Assembly (NCBI RefSeq): GCF_030651625.1
Contig: NZ_JAUSCF010000030.1
Coordinates: 1-64,000 of the forward strand
Direction: 5' to 3'
DNA: 64,000 bases
Source: Hydrogenophaga sp.
GTDB lineage: Bacteria > Pseudomonadota > Gammaproteobacteria > Burkholderiales > Burkholderiaceae_C
Shown piece by piece: positions 57,135 to 64,000 of the stretch. Position numbers and translations under genes: made by a program. Within the stretch, counting starts at the first letter, position 1. Each line of letters starts with the position of its first letter. The notes under the pieces are model-generated. The model searched no databases, was not told where the DNA came from, and saw nothing but the letters and a program-made list of their open reading frames with translations.

Positions 57135-57917
57135 ATGAACCTGAATCCGCGCCACACGCAACTGCTCGACGAGGTGCGCACCAGCGGACCGCAAACCATT
57201 GAGGCACTGGCCGAGCGCTTTGGCGTGACCCTGCAAACGGTTCGCCGGGACGTGCAACGCCTGGCCGAAGCCGGTCTGCTCTCGCGCTTCCACGGCGGCG
57301 TGCGCCTGCCAGGATCAACCACCGAAAACATTGCTTACCGGCAGCGTCAGGCCATGTCCTCAGAGGCCAAAACCTGCATTGCGCGCGCGGTGGCACGACG
57401 GGTACCCAACGGCTGCTCGCTGATCATGAACATCGGCACCACCATCGAGGCGGTGGCCCACGAACTGCGCCACCATCGGGGCCTGCGCGTGATCACCAAC
57501 AACCTGCACATTGCATCGCTGATGAGCACCCACCCGGATTGCGAAGTGATCGTCGCCGGCGGCCAGGTGCGCAGCGCCGACCAGGGCATCGTGGGTGAGG
57601 CCACGGTGGATTTCATGCGCCAGTTCAAGGTCGACATCGGCCTGATCGGCATCAGCGGCATCGAAGGTGACGGAACGCTGCGCGATTTCGACTACCGTGA
57701 GGTGAAGGTGGCACGCACCATCGTCGAACAGTCGCGTGAGGTGTGGCTGGCGGCCGATCACAGCAAATTCAACCGGCCAGCCATGGTGGAACTGGCACGG
57801 CTGGACGACATCGATGTGCTGTTCACCGACCAGCCGCCCCCGCCCCCGTTCGATGAACTCATGGCGCTGGGCAATGTGGAATGTGTGCTGTGCGTCGCCG
57901 ACCCTGACATCCACTGA
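57135..57917 (+). CDS. glpR: DeoR-family glycerol regulon repressor GlpR
   Basis: The 260-residue protein begins [20 protein letters not shown], with the DeoR helix-turn-helix [23 protein letters not shown]. The sugar-phosphate-binding domain has [42 protein letters not shown] and [13 protein letters not shown], as in GlpR of gamma-proteobacteria. ATG 57135 is chosen; the frame running back to 56910 overlaps the divergent promoter. It lies 29 bases before glpK and divergent from the uptake operon, placing both under its control. Confidence 0.88.
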   Translation: MNLNPRHTQLLDEVRTSGPQTIEALAERFGVTLQTVRRDVQRLAEAGLLSRFHGGVRLPGSTTENIAYRQRQAMSSEAKTCIARAVARRVPNGCSLIMNIGTTIEAVAHELRHHRGLRVITNNLHIASLMSTHPDCEVIVAGGQVRSADQGIVGEATVDFMRQFKVDIGLIGISGIEGDGTLRDFDYREVKVARTIVEQSREVWLAADHSKFNRPAMVELARLDDIDVLFTDQPPPPPFDELMALGNVECVLCVADPDIH

Positions 57918-57946
57918 TCCTGCCTATTTTTTTTCCGAAAGCCGAG

Positions 57947-59440
57947 ATGACCTACCTGTTGGCCCTGGACCAGGGCACCTCCAGCTCCCGCAGCATCGTG
58001 TTCGATCGTGAGGGGCGCGTCGTGACCATGGCGCAGCGCGAGTTCCCGCAGATCTACCCCCAGCCCGGCTGGGTGGAACACAACCCGCTGGATCTCTGGC
58101 AAACGCAGCTGGCCACGGCCCGCGAAGCCTTGAAACAGGCCGGGCTGCGTGCCGATCAGATCCACGCCGTGGGCATCACCAACCAGCGCGAGACCACGCT
58201 GGTGTGGAACCGCAAGACGGGCGAGCCGGTGTACAACGCCATCGTCTGGCAGGACAGGCGGGCGGAAGCCACTTGCGCGGCGCTGCGCGAGCAAGGCTTG
58301 TCGGACACCGTACTGCAGAAGACCGGCCTGCGCATCGACGCTTATTTCTCAGGCACCAAGCTGAAGTGGATCCTCGACCACGTGCCCAGCGCCCGCGCAC
58401 AGGCCAAGCGCGGTGAGCTGGCCTTCGGCACCGTGGACAGCTGGCTGATCTGGCAATTGACTGGCGGCGCGCGCCACGTGACCGATGTGAGCAACGCCTC
58501 GCGCACCATGCTGTTCAACGTGCACACGCGTCAGTGGGACGCCGAGTTGATGGCGGCGCTGGACGTGCCGGTCAGCCTGATGCCAGAGGCTCTGCCATCG
58601 AGCGCGCACTTCGGGCAGATGGACGCCGAGTGGCTGGGCGCACCGCTGGAGATTGCCGGCGTCGGTGGTGACCAGCAGAGCGCATTGTTTGGCCAGGCCT
58701 GCTTCTACGCGGGCATGGCCAAGAACACCTACGGCACGGGCTGCTTCATGCTCATGCACACCGGCGAGCGCTTCCAGACCAGCCAGAACGGCCTGATCAC
58801 CACCGCCACCGCGCAGCCGCCTGGCACGCCACAGTACGCGCTGGAGGGCAGTGTGTTCATTGGCGGTGCGGTGGTGCAGTGGCTGCGCGACGGCCTGCGC
58901 GCAATCGAGTCCAGCAGCGAGGTCCAGGCCCTGGCCGAGAGCGTACCGGACGCCGGTGGCGTGGTGCTGGTGCCCGCCTTCACCGGCCTGGGTGCGCCCT
59001 ACTGGCAGCCCGAGGCGCGTGGCAGCATCACCGGCCTCACCCGCGGCACCACCATGGCCCACATTGCCCGCGCAGCGCTGGAAAGCATCGCATTTCAGAG
59101 TGCAGCGCTGCTGGACGCAATGAGCCGGGATGCGGTTGCCGCAGGGGGCGTGCCGGTGAGCGAGCTGCGCGTGGACGGTGGTGCCTGCGTGAACGACCTG
59201 CTGATGCAGTTCCAGGCCGATCTGCTGGGTATCCCCGTGGTGCGCCCGGCCGTGATCGAGACCACGGCCCTCGGCGCGGCCTACCTGGCCGGCCTGCACA
59301 CCGGGCTGTACACGGGGCTGGAAGAGTTGTCGAGCCAGTGGAAGGCTGAACGAACCTTTCACCCCACGCTGTCGCGCGAACGCGCAACCGAGAAGATGGC
59401 GCAGTGGGAACATGCGGTCAGACAAACTGTGGCGGCGTAG
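57947..59440 (+). CDS. glpK: Glycerol kinase
   Basis: The 497-residue protein has the FGGY-kinase start [20 protein letters not shown], the substrate loop [35 protein letters not shown] and the C-terminal [18 protein letters not shown]. It phosphorylates glycerol with ATP, trapping imported glycerol for GlpD. No EIIA-binding or histidine-phosphorylation segment was examined closely. It follows glpR after 29 bases, in an operon with it. Confidence 0.96.
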   Translation: MTYLLALDQGTSSSRSIVFDREGRVVTMAQREFPQIYPQPGWVEHNPLDLWQTQLATAREALKQAGLRADQIHAVGITNQRETTLVWNRKTGEPVYNAIVWQDRRAEATCAALREQGLSDTVLQKTGLRIDAYFSGTKLKWILDHVPSARAQAKRGELAFGTVDSWLIWQLTGGARHVTDVSNASRTMLFNVHTRQWDAELMAALDVPVSLMPEALPSSAHFGQMDAEWLGAPLEIAGVGGDQQSALFGQACFYAGMAKNTYGTGCFMLMHTGERFQTSQNGLITTATAQPPGTPQYALEGSVFIGGAVVQWLRDGLRAIESSSEVQALAESVPDAGGVVLVPAFTGLGAPYWQPEARGSITGLTRGTTMAHIARAALESIAFQSAALLDAMSRDAVAAGGVPVSELRVDGGACVNDLLMQFQADLLGIPVVRPAVIETTALGAAYLAGLHTGLYTGLEELSSQWKAERTFHPTLSRERATEKMAQWEHAVRQTVAA

Positions 59441-59603
59441 CCGCCACACCCCCCGCGCCGCTTCGCGTCACCCCCCTGGAAGGGGGGCGGCACCTTGGAC
59501 CGGCGAAGCCGGATCTTCGGTGCCCCTGGACTGGTGAACTTCGCTCCGGAGCCGCGCTTGGTTCGCTGCTTGGATTTGACTTGCCTCGGGCGACAATGGC
59601 GGA

Positions 59604-60431
59604 ATGAACACTCCTACCCATCCCACCATCACTTTCATCGGCGGCGGCAACATGGCCAGCGCCATTGTGGGCGGCTTGCTGCGTCAGGGTCATCCGGCCA
59701 GCGCCATTCAGATTGTCGAGCCCTGGGACGAACAGCGCGTCAAGCTGGGTCAGCAGTTTCCTGGCGTCGCCGTTCTGCCCGCTGCTGGCCCGGCGCTTCG
59801 GCCCTCCGACCTGGTGGTCTGGGCGGTCAAGCCGCAGACTTTCAAGGAAGCGGCCACCAGCAGCCAGCCGCACCTGGCCGGCGCGCTGCATTTGAGCGTG
59901 GCGGCCGGCATCACCAGCGAGAGCATGGCTGGTTGGTTGCAGACGCAGCGCATCGTGCGGGCGATGCCCAACACCCCTGCCTTGGTGGGGCTGGGCATGA
60001 CCGGGCTGTTTGCCCGTGCGGGTGCCAGCGATGCCGACCGCGTGCTGGTCGAGACCGTGGTGAAGACCACGGGTGAGCTGGTGTGGGTAGCGTCGGAGGA
60101 ACAGCTGGACGCAGTGACCGCGATCTCAGGTTCAGGCCCGGCCTACGTGTTCTATTTTCTGGAAGCCATGCGCGACGCAGGTGCCCGCATGGGCCTGCCA
60201 CCCGAGGTGGCCTATCAGCTCGCGGTGGGAACGTTCATTGGGGCCTCCACACTGGCGCAGCGTTCGGACGATCCGCCACAGACACTGCGGGAGCGTGTCA
60301 CTTCCAAGGGCGGCACCACCTATGCGGCGCTTACCTCGATGGAAGCGGCGGGCGTGAAGGTCAAGTTTGAGGAAGCGCTGTTCGCCGCGCAGAAGCGAGC
60401 CGAAGAACTCGGCCGCGAATTCGGCGAATAA
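59604..60431 (+). CDS. proC: Pyrroline-5-carboxylate reductase
   Basis: The 275-residue protein has the Rossmann start ITFIGGGNMASAIVGGLLRQG, RAMPNTPALVGLGMTGLF, ISGSGPAYVFYFLEAM and the signature RERVTSKGGTTYAALTSME. It reduces pyrroline-5-carboxylate to proline, the last step of proline synthesis. A 163-base gap with short GC-rich inverted repeats separates it from glpK, so it is probably an independent unit. Confidence 0.95.
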   Translation: MNTPTHPTITFIGGGNMASAIVGGLLRQGHPASAIQIVEPWDEQRVKLGQQFPGVAVLPAAGPALRPSDLVVWAVKPQTFKEAATSSQPHLAGALHLSVAAGITSESMAGWLQTQRIVRAMPNTPALVGLGMTGLFARAGASDADRVLVETVVKTTGELVWVASEEQLDAVTAISGSGPAYVFYFLEAMRDAGARMGLPPEVAYQLAVGTFIGASTLAQRSDDPPQTLRERVTSKGGTTYAALTSMEAAGVKVKFEEALFAAQKRAEELGREFGE

Positions 60432-60451
60432 GCTTCGCGCGGCTCGCGGAC

Positions 60452-60535
60452 GCAGTGTGCTCTGCTCCGCGGCTGTCCCCCGCCATGGGCCTTGCCCTTT
60501 GCTCCTCCTTTATGCCGCTGCGCAGAGCACACTGC
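60452..60535. repeat. Perfect 14-bp inverted repeat after proC
   Basis: GCAGTGTGCTCTGC (60452-60465) is mirrored exactly by GCAGAGCACACTGC (60522-60535) with 56 bases between. The structure starts 20 bases after the proC stop and would form a large stem-loop in the transcript. No T-run follows. It may be a genus-specific intergenic repeat or a 3'-end stabiliser. Confidence 0.65.
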
Positions 60536-61224
60536 ATCCTCGAAAAGGAATGGCGAGCGAGGACTGGAATGGGCACATTGCTGTCACCTGCGAAAGTGAA
60601 CGACGGTCGAGCAGCGATTGCAGACGATGGAGATGCAGCGATGAGCACTTGGTCGTTGCCACACTGCAGTCATTCAAGCTCCTGCAGTGAGAGGGCTTGA
60701 GAGTCAGCCATCGGGGGTGCTGCAGACTTCGCAGGACCAGGTGTGGCACACACACTGAGCTTCGATCCGCCTACCCCAGATGTTCTTCCTTCAGCAAGCG
60801 CACTCCTTTGGCATGTCGGACATCGGCCATAAGCTTCCCGCCAGGCGAGGTGGTCGTCGGCAAGACCTACAGCGAACCGTTTCAGGGCTGGAACGTGCTT
60901 GACACACGAACTACGGAAATGGATGACTGCAATTCCGGTTGCTGTCGATCTGATCAGCGCGAAACGGCTGGCAGGTGCGCGACGCCGGCCCGACTCGCAC
61001 CGCACGCTATCGTACAGACGGCGTCGCATGCAGGGTCGACCATCGTGATCACGATGATCGACGGCGGGCTTTCGATCGACGCGGCTCCTCCTCAAATGCG
61101 AGATTGGCGCGTGTCGGTGCGATCGCAACATGCAGCAGACGGAAGGGCGGCAACGTCACTGACGGCCACTGGACAAAGGAAGCTCCGTCATCCATACCGA
61201 CCCACCCTGTGAGGCCCGCCATCC
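60536..61224. other. Gap without a supported gene
   Basis: These 689 bases before the first Crp/Fnr gene contain several overlapping open frames (the largest leftward, 60670-61131) with no recognisable protein pattern or ribosome site; they are arginine/serine-rich in the way of chance frames in GC-rich DNA. The promoter of the next gene should lie at the right end. Confidence 0.5.
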
Positions 61225-61968
61225 ATGAAACACAAAGAAAATCAACTGCTTGGGGCACTAGACGACGACGTAAGGCAACGGCTCGCAAGTGCGATGAGTC
61301 CCGTCGACCTGAAACTCGGGCACGTCGTCTGCGAGGCCGGCGGCAGGCTGGAGCACGCGTACTTCCCGCAAGGGGCCGTGTTGTCATTGCTCACGGTCAT
61401 GGAAGATGGTTCGGCGATCGAGACCGCCAATATCGGACGTGAGGGTGCGTTTGGCATCTTCGCGGCCATGTACAGCCGTGTCTCCTTCAATCGATCCTTG
61501 GTGCAACTGGCGGGGCCGATGATTCGATGTTCGATCTCAGCGCTTGAGCAGGAGTTCTCGAAAAGCAACAAGGTGCAGAACCTCTTCGTTAGTTATTCCG
61601 AGACGCTGTTGTCCCAGATCCAGCAGACGGTCGGCTGCAACGCGCTGCATACCGTGGAGGAAAGGATGTGTCGCTGGCTACTCATGATGGACGACCGGGC
61701 CGAAGGGGAGGCGATGGCCTATACCCATCAGTTCCTCGCCGAGATCATGGGGGCCAACCGCACGACGGTTTCACTGGCCGCCCAGGCGATGCAGGACAAG
61801 GGACTGATCGCCTACCGCCGTGGAAACATGCAGGTGAAGGATCGCGCAGGGATGGAAAAGGCGTCCTGCGAGTGCTATGCCATCGTCAGACGGCGCTTCG
61901 ATTCCTTTCTGAGTCCCCCTGCTCACGCGGCCAACACGCTGGGCAAAGGCCGGAATACGACCCCCTAG
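61225..61968 (+). CDS. Crp/Fnr-family transcriptional regulator 1
   Basis: The 247-residue protein has a cyclic-nucleotide-binding-like beta-roll (VCEAGGRLEHAYFPQGAVLSLL, MEDGSAIETANIGREGAFG) and a C-terminal winged helix with HQFLAEIMGANRTTVSLAAQAMQDKGLIAYRRG. No Fnr-type iron-sulfur cysteines are present. It ends with the motif ASCECYAIVRRRFD shared by the next regulator. The beta-roll belongs to the group with FPxxxVxSLLxxM/DG, common in stress regulators of unknown ligand. It is preceded by a long noncoding gap. Confidence 0.88.
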   Translation: MKHKENQLLGALDDDVRQRLASAMSPVDLKLGHVVCEAGGRLEHAYFPQGAVLSLLTVMEDGSAIETANIGREGAFGIFAAMYSRVSFNRSLVQLAGPMIRCSISALEQEFSKSNKVQNLFVSYSETLLSQIQQTVGCNALHTVEERMCRWLLMMDDRAEGEAMAYTHQFLAEIMGANRTTVSLAAQAMQDKGLIAYRRGNMQVKDRAGMEKASCECYAIVRRRFDSFLSPPAHAANTLGKGRNTTP

Positions 61969-62112
61969 AAGTTCCCCCCACAGGGTTTCTCTGGTGCCGC
62001 GTTAACCGGCGTTGCAGATCCCTCTCTCGCCGGAAACTGCGCGCTATGTAGCGTATACAACAGACATCGACCGAGCCAGCGACCACGATACCGCCGTTTG
62101 TCGGAGGAACGA

Positions 62113-63072
62113 GTGCGCTATAAGACACCACTTGAGCTGGCCGAACGCGAGGTGCCGAACTTCGATAGGACCGGGGCCGGGTTGACGCCGCGACGGAAGG
62201 TGAAAACCATCACAACGTCGCGATATGGGGAAAATGAATTGATCGAAGAAAATCACCTGCATTTGTCATCGGCCAGTTCGTCCCACCATGAGCAAAACCA
62301 ACTGCTCGCTGCCATACCTTTCGAGGATTGGCGTCTCATTGAGTCCCACTTGGAGTGGGTTGAACTCCTGGCGGGCAGCACGCTACATGTATCAGGCGGC
62401 GCCCTGAGACACGTCTATTTTCCGACGACGGCCGTTGTATCGCTGATTTCGACCATGTTGGATGGCTCAACCGTTGAGGTGGCAGCGGTAGGTCCAGAAG
62501 GCATGGTGGGCGTGGATGCTTTCATGGGCAGCAGCAACTCCAACGACGGCACGTCTGCCAGCGGCACCTTTTCTGTTCAGAACACGTCACTTGTGATGCG
62601 CAGCGGGCACGGCTACCGCATGAGCGCTCAATCAATCGCAGATCATGCCAAGCGATCAGCGCAAGTAATGCACCACCTGCTCAACTACACCCGCACCTTG
62701 TTCTCACAAATATCGCAGACCTCGGCATGCAACCGCCATCACTCGCTCGACCAACAACTCGCTCGCTGGTTGTTGGTGCACCTTGAGCGTCAAGGTGACG
62801 ATGAACTGAACATTACACAAGAGCGCATTGCCAGCATGCTCGGTGTGCGTCGTGAGGGTGTGACCGCCGGAGCAATGCGCCTGCAAAGAGCGGGCGTGAT
62901 TCGTTACGGCCGTGGACAGATATCTGTGCTGGACAAGGACGGTCTGAAGCTCCACAGCTGTGAATGTCACGCGGTGATTCGTGGTGCGTATGAACGGCTG
63001 TCTCGCGATGCAGCGCCGCAAGCACCGCTTTCGGCTGACGTCTCTCCCATCCGCGGTCACTCTCAAAATTGA
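62113..63072 (+). CDS. Crp/Fnr-family transcriptional regulator 2
   Basis: GTG 62113 has GGAGG five bases before it and gives 319 residues; the frame back to 62098 (TTG) is less likely. About 65 extra N-terminal residues precede the sensor domain (LRHVYFPTTAVVSLISTM, LDGSTVEVAAVGPEGMVGVD). The winged helix is TQERIASMLGVRREGVTAGAMRLQRAGVIRYGRG and the end reads HSCECHAVIRGAYERL, like regulator 1. The two are paralogues of the same subfamily in tandem, but quite diverged. Ligand and targets are unknown. Confidence 0.85.
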   Translation: MRYKTPLELAEREVPNFDRTGAGLTPRRKVKTITTSRYGENELIEENHLHLSSASSSHHEQNQLLAAIPFEDWRLIESHLEWVELLAGSTLHVSGGALRHVYFPTTAVVSLISTMLDGSTVEVAAVGPEGMVGVDAFMGSSNSNDGTSASGTFSVQNTSLVMRSGHGYRMSAQSIADHAKRSAQVMHHLLNYTRTLFSQISQTSACNRHHSLDQQLARWLLVHLERQGDDELNITQERIASMLGVRREGVTAGAMRLQRAGVIRYGRGQISVLDKDGLKLHSCECHAVIRGAYERLSRDAAPQAPLSADVSPIRGHSQN

Positions 63073-63292
63073 GTTGGGCGGCTTTCCAGCTGTTGATCTG
63101 GCCTCTTTCTGAGGAACTCCCTCGCATCGCCCGGTTGGTCCGTTAAAGCTGCTAAGTTGCACTCTAGAGTCGTATTCTCGCTACTCCACTGATCGATCAC
63201 ATTGGGCACCCAAAATGCCCAGAGCCAAATTCCTTGTCATTGAATTGAATCGTCGTATTGCAGTGACGTAATCCCGCACCTACAAGGTTCCT

Positions 63293-64000
63293 TTGAAACA
63301 CAATGACCAACTAGCCGCTGAACCAAATCCTCTTGCCTTTCTATTGGGCGGTGGCGAGATGGGCAACTTGATTCGGTCGATGGACTGGTCAGCGAGCGCG
63401 CTGGGACCGGTTGAGGGGTGGCCGCAGAGCCTGCGTACGACCGTCAGCATCTGCCTGGCCTCGGACCTGCCCATTTGCGTCATCTGGGGGCCGGGCCTGG
63501 TCCAGATCTACAACGATGCCTACCGGGTCATTTGTGGCAACAAGCATCCTCGCTCAATGGGGCAAAACTTCTCTGAGTGCTGGAGAGAGGCGTGGCCGGT
63601 GATTGGCGAGGCGCACGACTCGGCCCTGGCCGGCGACACGGCCTTCCTCGAAAGCCAGCAGATTTTCCTTGAACGGCACGGGTACGTAGAGGAGTGCTTC
63701 TTCACTTTCTCATTCAGCCCCATTCGGGACGAGGCCGGTCGGGTCGGCGGCCTGTTCCACCCCGTCATCGAGATGACGACCCAGATGCTCAGCGAGCGAC
63801 GGACACGGGCGCTGCGCGACCTTACAGCTCAAACAAACAAAGCCAAGTCTGTCAGCGAAGCGCTCTGCTTGTCCGCTCAGTCCCTCGCAGAATACGTCCT
63901 TGACGTGCCGTTTGTCCTGTTCTACGAATTGGACCCCGACGGTGATGAAGCCCGGCTGGTCTGCGCGACCGACCTTCAGGCTGATACTGTCGCCAACACG
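63293..64000 (+). CDS. PAS/GAF-domain sensor protein, probably hybrid histidine kinase (partial)
   Basis: The start chosen is TTG 63293, with AAGG five bases upstream; 236 residues are visible before the window ends. Residues 25-60 read LIRSMDWSASALGPVEGWPQ, a common opening of PAS-containing hybrid kinases, then a PAS core (ICVIWGPGLVQIYNDAYRVI, FFTFSFSPIRDEAGRVGGLF) and the beginning of a GAF domain (DVPFVLFYELDPDGDEARLV). The catalytic part is beyond the window, so kinase versus diguanylate cyclase is not shown. It follows the two Crp/Fnr genes in the same direction with a 220-base gap. Confidence 0.75.
   Translation, partial: MKHNDQLAAEPNPLAFLLGGGEMGNLIRSMDWSASALGPVEGWPQSLRTTVSICLASDLPICVIWGPGLVQIYNDAYRVICGNKHPRSMGQNFSECWREAWPVIGEAHDSALAGDTAFLESQQIFLERHGYVEECFFTFSFSPIRDEAGRVGGLFHPVIEMTTQMLSERRTRALRDLTAQTNKAKSVSEALCLSAQSLAEYVLDVPFVLFYELDPDGDEARLVCATDLQADTVANT

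Noticed and set aside
58349-59449. Long leftward frame opposite glpK
   Set aside because: Shadow of the conserved kinase gene; no ribosome site and random composition.

Overview
The window looks like chromosome of a betaproteobacterium of the Comamonadaceae type (Hydrogenophaga/Acidovorax-like). Supporting this are the protein sequences, frequent GTG/TTG starts, a Bug-type tripartite receptor, a DctPQM TRAP system, and a spc-alpha ribosomal cluster that starts at rplN and has no infA. The assignment is inference; no search was possible.

Layout. 1-1143: end of an IS66-type element inserted in livG, followed by intact livF. 1396-13160: a mosaic catabolic cluster with two FAH-fold enzymes, an FAD hydroxylase, a cupin, a TetR regulator, an extradiol-type dioxygenase, a Rieske ferredoxin, a succinate-semialdehyde-type dehydrogenase, an ornithine cyclodeaminase-like enzyme, a divergent DapA-fold enzyme and a Bug binding protein. 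Two promoters share the palindrome ATACG-N3-CGTAT, probably the TetR operator. 13369-15641: paiB-like gene and a divergent argO/argP-type pair. 15692-23256: LysR, SDR, split transketolase, TRAP transporter and a beta-hydroxyacid dehydrogenase, probably for uptake and breakdown of a sugar or sugar acid. 23366-24517: GST remnant and an SDR.

24884-39789 is accessory DNA. A tyrosine integrase with an excisionase-like gene and a divergent ribbon-helix-helix gene lies at 27179-29229. Next is a leftward operon: gajA, gajB (Gabija anti-phage system), an AbiJ-NTD4-type gene, a DUF4238-type gene and a possible tiny membrane protein, closed by a strong terminator. Divergent from gajA are two overlapping rightward genes: a GHKL-fold ATPase without kinase parts, and a 752-residue protein with a phosphoribosyltransferase-like core. 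I know no named system of this composition, so it is the best candidate here for an undescribed defence or stress system.

39844-48997 is core genome: initiator tRNA-fMet, then (read leftward from its promoter) rplN, rplX, rplE, rpsN, rpsH, rplF, rplR, rpsE, rpmD, rplO, secY, rpmJ, rpsM, rpsK, rpsD, rpoA, rplQ. 49008-59440 is a complete glycerol module: glpD, an ABC glycerol importer of the GlpSTPQUV type, a DeoR-type GlpR and glpK. It is followed by proC, an intergenic stretch with a large inverted repeat, two Crp/Fnr-type regulators and the start of a PAS/GAF sensor protein cut by the window end.
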